In this document: positions 20,596 through 32,087 of the stretch, piece after piece
How positions within the stretch are numbered: the first letter of the stretch is position 1
How the letters are laid out: each line of letters begins with the position of its first letter
Origin: Nitzschia sp. pyKryTriq1
Lineage: Eukaryota > Bacillariophyta > Bacillariophyceae > Bacillariales > Bacillariaceae
Direction: 5' to 3'
Length of the DNA: 64,000 nt
Assembly: GCA_956465555.1 (NCBI GenBank)
Contig: OY101119.1
Coordinates: 1 to 64,000, forward strand
Program-made: the position numbers and the translations under genes
The notes under the pieces: generated by a model
Seen by the model: only the letters and a program-made list of their open reading frames with translations
What the model was told of the DNA's origin: nothing
The model's database searches: none

Positions 20596-23500
20596 ATGTC
20601 GACTGGCCGCTCCCCGTATCCCACTCGCAGTCGGCGACGACAACAAGCCTTGCAACATCAGCAACAGCATCAACTCGATACGACTACCACCTCCAACAAT
20701 AATAGTGCTGGCCACGGCTTGTCGACGTTGATGCTGGACGGTGACCTCTCGAGTAGTAATATTAGTCCCAGGCATTCGCTGGGTGGACTCTCCGCCTCGT
20801 CGTCCTCATCGGCTGTTGCTGCTGCTGCCAGTCACTTTCGACTTGGCCAATCATTGGTACAAGCAAGGCTGTCCCCACGTACGAATCATATGACCTCGCC
20901 TACGAACGCTAGTGGAAGTGGAAGTGGTAGCACCACCACCACCAACAACAACAACAACACTCGGCGCTTTTTCGAAAGCAGCAGCAGCAACAACAGCGGC
21001 AACAACAACTTGTGGTTGAACACTTCCACTGATGCGACCGGTGGTAACACTCCCGCGACCATCACAGGTACAGGTACAGGTACAGGTACTCATTCGAATA
21101 CTACCAGCACTACTACTACTTCTACTAGTACCGGTAGGCCCAGTAACACTACCATGATGCCGCCACCTCGTCCTCGCAACAAGACGACTCAAGTTGATGT
21201 TTATGATCATGATCATGATCAAGACGACGACGAAGAACAAGACGAAGACGAATGGGTCGATGGCATTAATATTACGCAGTTGCGTCAATTGGCCATTAGT
21301 TGTCTCGCTCACGGCGGCAGCGGCAGCAGCGGTAGCTACAACAACAACAACGCGTACTCCTCGACCAACGTGAGCATGGCTTGCTTTTATGCATCCATGG
21401 CTCATGCCAAGACGCAATCACCTGCTGATGCCGTCTTGTATGCCCAAGCCTTGTTGCAATCGCCGTCGGAAAGTCCCAAACGTACCGTTCGACTCTTGGA
21501 ACAAGCCGGACTCTTTCACTACCACCACCACCACCACGGATATTATTATTCTGGTACTAGTACTGGTACTGGTACTAGTGGCACTCCTGGCATCTTTATT
21601 CCCAAGACTCTACGTCTCGAAGCCGTCTTGATGGCCACCCAAGCACTAGCCAAGATGGATGATTGGCAAGCCGTCTTGCAATTGGTAGAAGATGCGCAAT
21701 TGTATGCCATTCTCAGGACCACGGACACTAATAATATGAATATCTTGTGGAACCACGGGGTATCACCTTCATCACCACCGCCACCATTGGAAGATGACGA
21801 TGACATGGCCTGGCAAGCATTGGCGCAAGCCATCATCGTTCCCTCCTCCAAAACGAAAACGAAAACAACAAGAATGATGATGATCCATCCATTGTCTCGT
21901 TTGTGTTGTACCCGCGCTCAAGCCTATGCTGAAACGGGACATCCCCTTCGTGCTGCCACCTTTTATCAACGGGCACTCCGAATCGATCCCCATTGCGTCC
22001 AAGCCTTGGAGGGACTGTTGGACGGCACCCCTCTCTTGTCGCCGCAACAAGCACTCGACCTGATTTATAATCATCTCGAATTTGGTCCGGACGAAGCCTG
22101 GTTGAGGGCTCTCTACCTCGCACGAGTCCATGTCGCGGCGCCTACCAGTTCCAGCAGCAGTACCACTCTTCCAGCAACAATGAACGGTACTACTACTACT
22201 ACTGCTACTAGGAACATCATCATTGCCAAGAACGTGACTGGTGCTGGTGCTATTGCTGCTATGAATGCTGCTACTAATGGTTCGGCCAACAACAACCAGG
22301 ACTTCACTACCATCCACGACAAGACCACCATGATGGATGATCCATTTTGGCACGATACGTCGAGTATTCAAATGCTCACTCCGATTGTGCCCAGCAAGGA
22401 CTCTGGAGCTCATGACGATGATGATGATGATGACGACGATCATGAAATAGATGCCATGATGGGTGCCGGACCCAACGGACAACGTCGAGGAAAGGACTCC
22501 CTCTTTTATGAGGACGACCATGACAATGACAACACTGCTGCCGAGAACAACAATACCAAGGCCAAGGCCAATGCCAATGCCAATGACAAACAAGAAGAAC
22601 AAGACGCAGCTCACAAGAGACTACAAGACTTGGAGGTCCAAGGTGCTCTCGACAAGCTCTTGGAGGAATTTCGTCTTGATCAATCCAGTCAAGTTCTTGC
22701 CATGGCCGCGCAACGGGCCTATCGTCAATCGCAATTGCCACTGGCACTCAAGTATTGCCAAGAATTGGCGCGGGTCGATCCGTTGTGTACGACCGCTGCC
22801 TACGTCCATGTTTCGACTCTAGTCGCCCTAGGTCACAAACGAACTCTCTTTCGATTGGCCCATGAATGGGTCGAAGCGTCGCCCAAGAGCGGCAGGGCAT
22901 GGTTTGCCGTCGGATCGTATTATTTTGCGTGTGGACGTTATCATGTGGCCCAACGCCATTACTGTCGGGCCACGCGTCTCGATCCTCAAGTCGTCGAAGC
23001 ATGGATTGCCTTTGGAGCTTCGTTTGCGGCTTGTGACGAGTCCGATCAAGCCTTGGCGAGCTTTCGAGCGGCCCAACGTTTGGCACCGGGAGATCCCACG
23101 TCTCTTTTGTATATTGGAATGGAGTACTTGCGAACTAATCATACCAGTCTGGCCGAACACTTCCTGCTCGCGGCCCATCAAGCGAGTCGAGGAACCCACC
23201 GACTTTGTCTCAATGAACTGGGAGTCTGGCAATTGTCCGAGAAGAATTATGACACGGCGTCTCTTTGGTTCCTCCGAACGCTCGCTTCGACTTCGATCGA
23301 AACTTTGGAACAAGCGCAAGCCTTTTTGGAATCGCCCGACCAACTCTCGACCTTGTTGGATACGATCCAAGATGCCTATTGGGAGCCGACACTGTTCAAT
23401 TTGGCCCATGCCTTGCGCAAGACACGCAAGTTTCGCCTGGCATGTCTGTGTTTGGAACGTTGTTTGACACTCAAACCAATGAATCCAAGTGCCTGGGCGG

Positions 23501-23907
23501 CCCTCGGATTTTGCCAGCATTTGCAAGGAGATTTGGATGCGGCCATTGACACGTACCATCAAGCCTTGGCTCAAAAGCCCGAAGATCCTTTTGCGTCCGA
23601 AATGCTCCAGCGTGCGCTTCAAGATGCTTTGGTCCATACGAGCGAGCTCTTTGATCAAATTGGCATCCAAGAGAATACGGCCCATGCAGCGAATCGAGCG
23701 ACGACGACGGCGGCGTCAGCATCGGTTCTTCCTTCGGCTACGGGTGGTGGTGGATCGAAAGGCAGGGATTTGTTGCAGCACGTGGCCGCAGCGGCGGCTG
23801 CTCCACCACGTGATTCCATGGGGACTCATTCGTCGTATATGACGGAAGACGGACTATCTATTTCGGTCGAAACGGACATGACCAGTGGGGATGTCGATAT
23901 GGGATAA
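20596..23907 (+). CDS. APC/C subunit CDC16/APC6 (TPR protein)
   Basis: 1103 residues, single exon. It is a scaffold TPR subunit of the anaphase-promoting complex, the ubiquitin ligase for cyclins and securin. The C-terminal TPR superhelix (about 670-1010) has the CDC16 pattern: ARVDPLCTTAAYVHVSTL, LVALGHKRTLFRLAHEWVEA, SGRAWFAVGSYYFACGRY, then VVEAWIAFGASFAACDESDQ, a canonical LSEKNYDTASLWF turn, NLAHALRKTRKFRLA and LGFCQHLQGDLDAAIDTYHQ. An earlier TPR part lies at about 262-310 and 425-475. Animal and yeast CDC16 are about 620-840 residues. The surplus is low-complexity Ser/Thr/Asn/Gly DNA in the first 250 residues and an Asp-rich insert (about 520-670), sites I would expect to be disordered and regulatory. 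CDC23/APC8 is the main alternative, but the segment order fits CDC16 better. Confidence 0.85.
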   Translation: MSTGRSPYPTRSRRRQQALQHQQQHQLDTTTTSNNNSAGHGLSTLMLDGDLSSSNISPRHSLGGLSASSSSSAVAAAASHFRLGQSLVQARLSPRTNHMTSPTNASGSGSGSTTTTNNNNNTRRFFESSSSNNSGNNNLWLNTSTDATGGNTPATITGTGTGTGTHSNTTSTTTTSTSTGRPSNTTMMPPPRPRNKTTQVDVYDHDHDQDDDEEQDEDEWVDGINITQLRQLAISCLAHGGSGSSGSYNNNNAYSSTNVSMACFYASMAHAKTQSPADAVLYAQALLQSPSESPKRTVRLLEQAGLFHYHHHHHGYYYSGTSTGTGTSGTPGIFIPKTLRLEAVLMATQALAKMDDWQAVLQLVEDAQLYAILRTTDTNNMNILWNHGVSPSSPPPPLEDDDDMAWQALAQAIIVPSSKTKTKTTRMMMIHPLSRLCCTRAQAYAETGHPLRAATFYQRALRIDPHCVQALEGLLDGTPLLSPQQALDLIYNHLEFGPDEAWLRALYLARVHVAAPTSSSSSTTLPATMNGTTTTTATRNIIIAKNVTGAGAIAAMNAATNGSANNNQDFTTIHDKTTMMDDPFWHDTSSIQMLTPIVPSKDSGAHDDDDDDDDDHEIDAMMGAGPNGQRRGKDSLFYEDDHDNDNTAAENNNTKAKANANANDKQEEQDAAHKRLQDLEVQGALDKLLEEFRLDQSSQVLAMAAQRAYRQSQLPLALKYCQELARVDPLCTTAAYVHVSTLVALGHKRTLFRLAHEWVEASPKSGRAWFAVGSYYFACGRYHVAQRHYCRATRLDPQVVEAWIAFGASFAACDESDQALASFRAAQRLAPGDPTSLLYIGMEYLRTNHTSLAEHFLLAAHQASRGTHRLCLNELGVWQLSEKNYDTASLWFLRTLASTSIETLEQAQAFLESPDQLSTLLDTIQDAYWEPTLFNLAHALRKTRKFRLACLCLERCLTLKPMNPSAWAALGFCQHLQGDLDAAIDTYHQALAQKPEDPFASEMLQRALQDALVHTSELFDQIGIQENTAHAANRATTTAASASVLPSATGGGGSKGRDLLQHVAAAAAAPPRDSMGTHSSYMTEDGLSISVETDMTSGDVDMG

Positions 23908-24606
23908 AATACAAGCAATGAAACGAGACAATAATAAAACTATACTACTACTAGCTACACTACTACTAGTAGAGAGCTACTACTAATAGCTATCTACAAG
24001 CTACTCTACTAGTAGTGGTAGTAGATTGATTACTGCCGGTAGAGTACTACACACTGTAGTAGGGAGCGAAATCCAAGTCTCGATCAACAAGGTGCAGGAA
24101 TAGCAGGACAATCATCACTTTAACTATTTCTCTCTTCTACTACTACTACTAGTAGCAGTCGAGTTTGATTCCGTAGCTATGGGCTAGCTAGTACCTGGTC
24201 CGATGGCTTCTACTACTACTACTACTACTGCGAACGAGCGTTCGGGTGGCGTTCATTATTTTATTTCCGTGTTCGTGAATGAAGTAACGTGCGTGGATAT
24301 TAATACAGTTACCTTCATCATTGAGCCTTTTCATGTGTACCGGTATTTAGTTTGTATAAAAATAGAGGGTCGTGGTTAGAGAATAGTAGACGCATACGTA
24401 CGGGCAAACACTGGAGGTTGTGAATATCCTCCAACTTCGTTTGTTGAAGGACCCAATTCCGACAGTGAGGACATACCAGTCCTCGAGAGATAGTAGCTTC
24501 TGCTACTACTCGTAGTACCAGGTAGGAGGATGTCGGCATCTTGCTTCTTTGGGGGATCTTTTTTTTGCCGCAAAACAAACAAAAAGAATACCATACATCT
24601 TGCTTC

Positions 24607-24640
<34 letters not shown>
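23908..24640. other. Convergent spacer CDC16 / MINDY
   Basis: Both flanking genes end here. 23940-24060 and 24130-24230 are CTA/TAG runs with ACTAGT and ACCGGT palindromes. 24609-24642 is a CT dinucleotide run that reaches the MINDY stop codon. No gene is seen. Confidence 0.55.
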
Positions 24641-24645
<5 letters not shown>

Positions 24646-27600
24646 CAATGCTGGGAGGACTTCCTCCGCTCAACCAATCGATTTTGCAGGACGGCCATTT
24701 AGTTCTCAAGATGTCTTCCAAACCCCCATCTTGCGCGGCCATGGCACCCATACCTGCACCACCGGCCGCCTGAGCATGATGATTGCTCCCCAACGACACG
24801 CTCGTACCAATGGCTTCTTCGGCACTCAATCGAGTGACTCGAAAGGGTTTCATGTACCCTCCCCGTAATCCATTGTAATGATAGAGTTGAAACGTGGTTC
24901 CAAATGTCTCCTTGTTTTTATTGCCAGTGTTGTCATTGTTGTTGTTGTATGTTGACGTTGATGTTGTCGGTAGTGATGGTGGCGGCGGGGCCGCGGGTGG
25001 AGGAACGACGCCAACTTCTTCTCCATTCCATTGCGCATGCAACATGCGAGCATAGTCTTCGTCCGACATGGTGGTGGTTCCATCATCGGCCGCCGTGGCG
25101 GGCATCAGAGGCGGCGGTGGTGCCGTATCAACAGTGCTAATAGTTCTAGTCGATGCTGTCGCTGTCGCTATCGCTGTCGTTGTTGTGGTTGCGAAACTGT
25201 TCGTTGTGGCTTCCATATTCAAGACGGTTTCCAAAGAAGCCCCGGTCAAGAGCCGACTGACTCGTTTCCACACATCTTCCCACAATAAGATTCCTGCTCC
25301 ATGGACTTCCATGGTCGCCCCCAAGGTTTGGACGCCATGATCGCCCAATTTATCATACAGGTCGAGTTTTCGTAAAAAGTCCCCCAGCTGATCGAGTGAA
25401 ATAAATCCCTGCTCTTCCCCTCCATCCATTTGTTTGAACGCCCGTCGGACTCGTTCTAAGATCCGATCGCTCGGCGATTCTTGAAGGCAGGAGGCATCTC
25501 CAAACAAAATGGTAAAATGCGACGTACTTCCGACGACCCAAATAGGAAACTGGGGCGTCTTGTAGTATCCACCGACTTCTAAATAACGCATACTCTCCAG
25601 CAGACTGAGATATCCAATGACGGGCCGCCGTTGAATACCACGGCAAATCAATTCGCCGGAGGGGCGGAGAGTATTATCGAACACATTGGAAACTGATTGT
25701 AGGGATATATGAATGGCAAGGATGCACGGATGCACGGATGGATGGATGGAAGGATCGGTAAAGAACAATGAAACAACAGAGTGAGTGAGTGAGTCGTCGT
25801 CGTCATGCTACTTTCATTTCCAATGGCTGGATGGATGGCTGGATGGCTCGTCATCGCACAGTGTCGAATACATTCGATTCTTCTTTTTTAATGAACGTAC
25901 CTGCTTGTCCTGTCAATAACAAATTAATTAGTTCTTGACTGCAGTGACCGAATTGAGAAGTCAATCGTGCGGTCGGATCGTCCATGTCGCCTTGAATATT
26001 GGCCACACCTCGTGATGCGACCAGGGCCAAAACAAACAACAAGACGCCCCCTGGACGATGATACCATTGAATGGTCTTGGTTTCCAACAAGAATTCTGCG
26101 ACGGCTTGAGCCAACAATTCTTCTCTTTCTTCTTCTTGAGTTGATGTTGATGATGTCGTAATATTCTTGACCCGCTTTTGTCGTTTGAATTGTTCGTTCG
26201 ACTCTGTGGATGTGGATGTTGATTCATCATCCAACGATATCATGTATGTTACTAAATGCTCCGAGTGTCCACTACTATTACCGTTGTGATCATGATGATG
26301 ATGATTATTCCATGGAGCAAAATGATGCCATTCCAGTTGTTGTTGTTGTTGTTGTTGTTGTTGACGACTACTACTACTACTAGAAGTAGAAGTAGCAGCC
26401 GCGTGCATAGGCTTGGGAAAGACCAGTTTGCAAATTGCGGGTCTTCGAAATGAGAAGGAGGATGCTGATGCTGGAGTACTACTACAGTCCATGCCGTCCG
26501 TAGACATGGCGCTGGTGGTACTGTGAGTACTTGTTGTCGTTGTTGTTGTAGTATCGTGATGATCCAAATTATTGTCATTGTCATTGTCATCATCATGATT
26601 ATCGTTCTGAGACGCACAGGGTTGCAAGGCAGCACGAGCCAAGATGATTCCAATACTCAGAGCCAATGCGCTCGTCAAGAACGATTCGGACAAGAAATCA
26701 TTATCGGGCCGCACTTCTCGACAAAAATGGTTGGTGAGTTGGGTCGGAATATGGACGGGCAACAACAACAACGACGACGACGACAATGCAGTATCACCAG
26801 CACCACTAGCACCACTAGCAGCAGCAGCAGTATCACCGCTGCTGCTGTCCGTAGCACGGGGTCCAAACAAGAGCAATCGCATCAATTCGGCTTGGATACT
26901 GGCCAGGACGCCACAGGGACCACCATGGGCTTGGGTCAATCCCCATAATTCCGAATGACAAATAATCGCACCCAACAAGGATGTTACTTCTTGTTGTTGC
27001 TGTTGCTGTTGCTGCTGCTGCTGCTGCTGCTGCTGTTGTTGTTGTTGTGCACCACCACTAGGATGATGATTGGATTTGGATTTTGTTTGTTTAAAGTCAA
27101 TCGATTGGGCCAACCACCGTTGTTGATCATTTTGGGTCGTCACACCGCCACCGCCACCGCCACCACGACCACCGGGTGAAGAAGAAGAAGAATCACCATT
27201 ATTATTATCATTATCATCGTCGTCCCAAAGAATGTAATGATAATTGGAAATGTTGGTCGGTGTCGCTGTTTGATACCAGAGACGAACGCGGGGCGATAAC
27301 GCCGAAGGCTCGACGGCCATGATTATTCTGCTGCTGGGAAGAGGAAGAGGAGGTTCCAAGGTAGAAGAGGAAGTGGCTGCTACTGCTACTGCTGCTGCTC
27401 CTTGCCATGTAGACGGTGTAGGCGACATGCTCATGGGCTGCAGTCCTTCAGTAGAAACAGTATTATGACTATCGTCTTTTTGCAGACTCAATCGCAACGC
27501 GGCTGCCAAGTCGGCATCTTCGTCATCATCACCATCACCATCATCATCAGCAGCATCTCCATCGTTCCTATTGATTGATTTTGATAATGATGGTGGTGGT

Positions 27601-27710
27601 GGAAATGCTGATGCTGATGCTGATGCTGATGCTGCTGTTGATGCCTGCGCCAAACTCATCGCCAGCGCTCGCTGCAGATCCGCATCTTCATCATCATCGT
27701 CGTTCCTCAT
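24641..27710 (-). CDS. MINDY-3-like deubiquitinase with two UIMs
   Basis: MINDY enzymes are cysteine proteases that trim K48-linked ubiquitin chains. Two exons (27710-25901, 25692-24641) joined GT-AG inside codon 604 (GCAG/TTTCC) give 953 residues; the join restores the conserved SNVFDN motif. Two ubiquitin-interacting motifs lie near the N-terminus: DADLQRALAMSL (about 8-19) and DADLAAALRLSL (about 65-76). Catalytic core: GLTQAHGGPCGVLASIQAEL with nucleophile Cys266, then WYHRPGGVLLFVLALVASRG, LLLTGQAVSNVFDN and FPIWVVGSTSHFTILFGD with catalytic His663. An EF-hand-like helix pair follows (VRRAFKQMDGGEEQGFISLD), as in MINDY-3/FAM188A. The C-terminus holds FQLYHYNGLRGG, also typical of the family. 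Long Gln, Asp, Thr and Ser runs inflate the length (human MINDY-3 is about 445). Expected in the cytosol or nucleus. Confidence 0.88.
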
Positions 27711-28474
27711 GATGATTTCGTCGCTTCTACGACGTAATATTCACTCACTCTACTACAGTAGTCGTCGTCGTAGTAGTAGAATAGACTGCTCTTGCTCGTC
27801 CTACTACTACGAACTCTCTACTCTACTAGTAGTAGTAGAGAGTAGTAGAGAGTAGAGATATTCGATACTCGTAGATGGAGAGAAAGAGAGAGAGATACAA
27901 GATTGAAATACCCGCTGTAATAAAAAAATGTACTTTATGATGTTTCGCGTATCGCATAGCGAACGCAATACCGTTCGTACCGCGGTACGTCTATCGGTAC
28001 GTGTGCTGTACATACTGTACGTGCATGACGAGATCATGGGAAGAGATCTCCCGCTGCACTCAATGCGCAGGAGCGGTCACAATACAGTGCCGCGATACTA
28101 CTACAGTACACGTACTGTAGCTCTACTGGTAGTAGAGTACCGTAGGTCATCCCAATAAATCCCAACACAACAATACATATTATGTAGCACACATCGCATC
28201 ATTCAGTTCGCAGCAGTCATAACAAAATATCACTTTCACTCCATCATCGGCCATCGGCACAATAATATACACATATTTTACTATATTTCATTCATCATCT
28301 CTATACGTTTACTTCTACTTTTGTAGACTACTACTACTGTATACTCAACTCTTTTTATAAGACTCGGTCGGTTGGTCGGTAGGTCGGTCGGTCGCGGTCT
28401 TGTCCTAAAATCGAATCTGCTGCTGCGTCTACTAGAGTAGTAGCTAATATAAAATACGCGAGAAATAAGGCAGG
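27711..28474. promoter_or_regulatory. Divergent promoter region
   Basis: Head-to-head spacer. 27720-27860 is CTA/TAG-rich with a long hairpin-like CTCTACT/AGTAGAG inverted pair. 27975-28020 has repeated 'gtaccg/cggtac' words. 28375-28395 has four copies of the 4-base word GGTC/GGTT. No gene is seen. Confidence 0.4.
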
Positions 28475-30166
28475 ATGAAGAACAACGAACATCACGACGT
28501 AGACGACGCAGAAATGATGATGGAACAAGACGCCAGCGTCAGCAACCCAGATGATGATGATGATGATGATGATGATGAGTCGCTTTCCTCGTACGATAGC
28601 GAAGCGGAGAGTTTGTCAGAGGATAATGATGATGATGATGATGGCTCATCGTTGGGTTCCGAAATGGAAGTCGAAGCCCAACGTTTATGGGATGCTCTGC
28701 AACCACCTCCACCGGGTAATGCAGCTGGTGCCGCTGGTGCTGGTGCTGCTGGTGGTGCTGCTGGTGCTGCTGGTGCTGCTGGTGCTGCTGCCATTAAAAC
28801 GCCCGAACAAATCTTGCAAGAAACCTTGACGGCCATTCATGATTCCAAAACGACCGCCATTAAAATTGACGATGGACTCGTCGCTCACATTATGAATATT
28901 TCCAAACAAGAACAACAAGAACAACAAGAAGAACAACGTCTTCCTCCTGCTGCGCGCTCAGTAGCCATGATGATATCCCAGTTGTTTCAAGATTTACTGG
29001 CCGCCGTACGATCCTGTCAAGAAGTACGACATGTCATATTGGGCACGTCTCTCCTTCAACTCTTGGATGAAAATGCTGCTTCAATCCCAAATGCTCAAAC
29101 CCAACTTTATCAACAACTCGTCGCCTCGCATGCCTCCACGATTACCTATTGGAAATTGGGTTCTTCTTCTTCGAATGAAGAATCGATGGAACTGTGTGGC
29201 ATACCCACAAAATCCCTCTTGGCCTGCCTCAATTCGACCGAATGGCCTGCCTTGACGGAATTTCAAGTCTGTGGGATCGCCTTATTGGAGGATGATGGAG
29301 GAGGACAAGAACAATCTCGGATTATTGAAGACGGAATGGTACCCTTTCTTCAAAAGACGGCGGCTACGATCAAACTCTTTAATTGGTTGGGAATCGTACT
29401 GTACACCAGCAACAACAACAACAACAACAGCAACACGCCCATAGTAAGGCCCGGTCTCTTTGATTCCTTGTGGCGTGCCGTCGAACCCATATCTCAACTC
29501 GATGAAGTCCAATTGCAGTGCTCTTGTTGTGTCACCAACATCACAGCAGCAGGCGAACAACAACAACAACTTATTCCGCCTCCTTTGATTTCTCATGAAG
29601 TATTGGAACATTTATTACAAGTCAAACCGAAATGGTGGCGCATGAGATTGGATGGGATGGGATTGGACGATGGACATTTGCAAATTATTGGACGGGCCCT
29701 TCAAGCCAATAAGGATTGCAAAATGAATGACCTGTTGAGTATCTGTGGCAATCCCAAATTCACCGAGGGTGCACTGTCGCAATTGTATCATGTCTGTCTC
29801 AACAAGGCACGGATGGGATTGGTCCATTCCGATGACCCGACCTGGGTCGCAACCTTTGATTTGGTCCGTCCTCTCAATAATTTGCATCGGCGACTCGAAT
29901 ATAAGGAACAACAACCACAACAACCACAAAAACAAGTTCTTGGTGCAGGCAGCACTGATAATGATGTTGTTGTTGTGGATGGTTATTATCAATTCACCAA
30001 TGTGGACCGGTGGTTGGAATGGTTGCAAGTATTATCGAATCTACCGTGGATTGATGAGAAACGAAAACTGAACTATATTTGGTTCACCTTGTTGGAACAA
30101 CCGGAAATGATTCAATCGGCCATCCTAGCCTTGAGCAATACTACTACTACTAATACTTCTAACTAG
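28475..30166 (+). CDS. LRR-like protein with acidic and Gly-Ala N-terminus
   Basis: 563 residues, single exon. Residues 1-70 are acidic with Asp runs from GAT repeats. About 78-105 is an Ala/Gly repeat from GCTGCTGGTGCT units. The folded part starts near 120. A stretch at about 385-440 resembles a ribonuclease-inhibitor-type leucine-rich repeat: WWRMRLDGMGLDDGHLQIIG, RALQAN, then LLSICGNPKFTEGALSQL. Before it, LTEFQVCGIALLEDDG looks like another repeat. The C-terminal part is helical (WLEWLQVLSNLPWIDEKRKL). LRR proteins of this shape mediate protein contacts; the partner is unknown. I do not recognise an orthologue. Confidence 0.7.
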   Translation: MKNNEHHDVDDAEMMMEQDASVSNPDDDDDDDDDESLSSYDSEAESLSEDNDDDDDGSSLGSEMEVEAQRLWDALQPPPPGNAAGAAGAGAAGGAAGAAGAAGAAAIKTPEQILQETLTAIHDSKTTAIKIDDGLVAHIMNISKQEQQEQQEEQRLPPAARSVAMMISQLFQDLLAAVRSCQEVRHVILGTSLLQLLDENAASIPNAQTQLYQQLVASHASTITYWKLGSSSSNEESMELCGIPTKSLLACLNSTEWPALTEFQVCGIALLEDDGGGQEQSRIIEDGMVPFLQKTAATIKLFNWLGIVLYTSNNNNNNSNTPIVRPGLFDSLWRAVEPISQLDEVQLQCSCCVTNITAAGEQQQQLIPPPLISHEVLEHLLQVKPKWWRMRLDGMGLDDGHLQIIGRALQANKDCKMNDLLSICGNPKFTEGALSQLYHVCLNKARMGLVHSDDPTWVATFDLVRPLNNLHRRLEYKEQQPQQPQKQVLGAGSTDNDVVVVDGYYQFTNVDRWLEWLQVLSNLPWIDEKRKLNYIWFTLLEQPEMIQSAILALSNTTTTNTSN

Positions 30167-30679
30167 TAGCTAGTAGTAGCAAACAGTAATCACAGTAAGC
30201 AATACTATTGTCCAGTGCGGTACTACTACGAGAGTAGAACTAGTAGTAGCAGTAGTACAGTACCAGTACCAACGATACTACATACGACGACAGACGCATG
30301 GATACACTACTACTACTACTACCACGTGTATTCTACCACATTCGTACTCTCTCTAGTTGTAGTAGCAATCCTCGGTTAAAAGTATTGTTGTACTACTCTA
30401 CGCTACTACTATTAGTAGTAGACTGGAATTCAAGCCAGCATTGTCTCAAGTACTAGTCTACGAAATAGTACAAACGCAGACGGGCTACCAAGGTCATTTT
30501 TTGAGAGTTTCTACAATACTCCTACCGGTACTATTAGCGTGGAGAGCTCAAACAACGTATCATTGTTTCGCAGCCGGACGACTTGAGATGTCCTTATCTC
30601 CATATCAAGTATATGCAGAGAGTATAGCTACAGAATGTTATTGGTAAAACGTGTATTAAAATATCTCGAGTAAAAATAT
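30167..30679. other. Spacer rich in CTA/TAG repeats
   Basis: 30167-30440 is nearly all CTA/TAG/TAC triplets. 30440-30650 is more complex but holds only a short frame of about 68 codons without features. Confidence 0.5.
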
Positions 30680-32023
30680 TTAGTTCGTCGATCTAAAAGA
30701 TGATGATGCTGACGATGATGACAACAACGACGACGATGATCGATGATGATGATTCTGTTGCTGCTGCTGCAGCTGATGATGAGCCGCCATGTACATTAAA
30801 AATGGCTGCGTCAGACTGCAGGAGGGCCGCGAGAAATGATCCTCATCGTCGTCGTGTTGAGGGGCTTGTTCTTCTGCTTGTTGTTGTTGTTGTTGTTCTT
30901 CTTCTTGTTGCTCGCCAAAGGAGGACGGTGATTTCTTGACAATAACCCTTTGTGCGACCACGCTCTTGTTCTTGTTGTCGATGAATAAGGATTTGGGTGG
31001 TGGTGTCCATAGAGTCTCCCTAAGGAAACGACAAGAATCTTCTTCTCCTTCTTCTTGCTTTTGTGCGACGCTCTTGTCGGTGTTGATGAAGGATTCTTCG
31101 GGTGGTGGTGTCCATAGAGTCTCCCTAAGGAAACGGCAAGAATCTTCTTCTTCTTTTTCTTGCTTTTGTGCGACGCTCTTCATGTGGTTGATGAAGGAGG
31201 ATTCGGGTGGTGGTGTCCATAGAGTCTCTCTGAGGAAACGGCAAGGATCTTCTTTTTCTTGATCCTGGCCTCCTCCTCCTGTGACATAACAACGGACTTG
31301 GACTTGAGGTTGGAAGCACACTCCTCGTGTACCACTTTTCGTCTTCTTGATGGAAGAAGGAGAGACGGGAGGAGAATCCAAGGACAAGAGTACATCTCGT
31401 CTTCCACCTTCCATCTTGAGTACTTCGGGTTTGCAAGGAATCGACGAGGAGTAACAAGAACCATTTCGTTCTTCTTCTTGCTTGCTGCTGCTGCTGCTTG
31501 TTGTTGTTGTTGTGGAGGTGGTGGTGCAGCAGCTTCGATCGTTCGATTCGTCAAACATTCCTAGTTCACAAAAGTACTTGGAACGAAAGTTGTTGGAATG
31601 GTTACGATGTTGATCCATGATGATGGTAGAAGTACAAGTAGTGATGTGACGTTCATCATCATGCTGATTTTGCCTGGTTTCTGCTCCCCCTTGGAGCGAC
31701 GACGTGGTGGAAGATGACAAAGATGAGGAGATTCCTGCAAAGATATCTAGCGATCGATCGCTTTCACAAGACGAGAAGCAGCGACTGCTCGACGAATCTT
31801 CTTGTTCGGTAGTACTAACATCATCATCATCATCATCGTCACCGTCGTCGTCATAGTCACTCTCGACGCAATTGGTTCTGGCGGACGTTTGATTGCCACG
31901 CTGATAATATTTGTGAAGGAGCATCATGCTGGCGCCCTGCTGCTGCTGCTGCTCTTCATAATCTTGCTGATGTGCCCTCTCTCCTTCTTCTTGGAAGAAC
32001 GTTTCAAGGTTGCGGAATCCCAT
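30680..32023 (-). CDS. Disordered tandem paralogue A, three 35-aa repeats
   Basis: 447 residues, ATG at 32021-32023. N-terminus MGFRNLETFFQEEGER. After Asp, Ser and Thr runs comes SKYFCELGMFDESNDRSC, then RRDVLLSLDSPPVSPSSIKK and a TRGVCFQPQVQVRCYV segment. Three copies of a 35-residue repeat follow, each with CRFLRETLWTPPP and a linker ending in KSVAQKQE; the DNA period is exactly 105 bases (phase marks at 31006, 31111, 31216). C-terminus is Glu/Gln/His-rich with SLTQPFLMYMAAH. The order 'YF-LG', 'FQ-QVQV', 'LW' recurs in the paralogue at 33.2 kb and, more distantly, in the gene at 36.5 kb. No catalytic domain is seen. It is probably a short-linear-motif protein with phosphosites. Confidence 0.75.
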   Translation of the reverse strand: MGFRNLETFFQEEGERAHQQDYEEQQQQQGASMMLLHKYYQRGNQTSARTNCVESDYDDDGDDDDDDDVSTTEQEDSSSSRCFSSCESDRSLDIFAGISSSLSSSTTSSLQGGAETRQNQHDDERHITTCTSTIIMDQHRNHSNNFRSKYFCELGMFDESNDRSCCTTTSTTTTTSSSSSKQEEERNGSCYSSSIPCKPEVLKMEGGRRDVLLSLDSPPVSPSSIKKTKSGTRGVCFQPQVQVRCYVTGGGGQDQEKEDPCRFLRETLWTPPPESSFINHMKSVAQKQEKEEEDSCRFLRETLWTPPPEESFINTDKSVAQKQEEGEEDSCRFLRETLWTPPPKSLFIDNKNKSVVAQRVIVKKSPSSFGEQQEEEQQQQQQAEEQAPQHDDDEDHFSRPSCSLTQPFLMYMAAHHQLQQQQQNHHHRSSSSLLSSSSASSSFRSTN

Positions 32024-32032
32024 GTTATTTTC

Positions 32033-32087
<55 letters not shown>

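Noticed and set aside
20596-23907. CDC23/APC8 or BBS4 as the identity of the TPR protein
   Set aside because: The TPR order and the segments SGRAWFAVGSYYFACGRY and LSEKNYDTASLWF fit CDC16/APC6 best.
30998-31230. CRISPR-like array at the 105-base repeats
   Set aside because: The repeats are coding, in frame and inside a eukaryotic gene; there are no unique spacers or cas genes.
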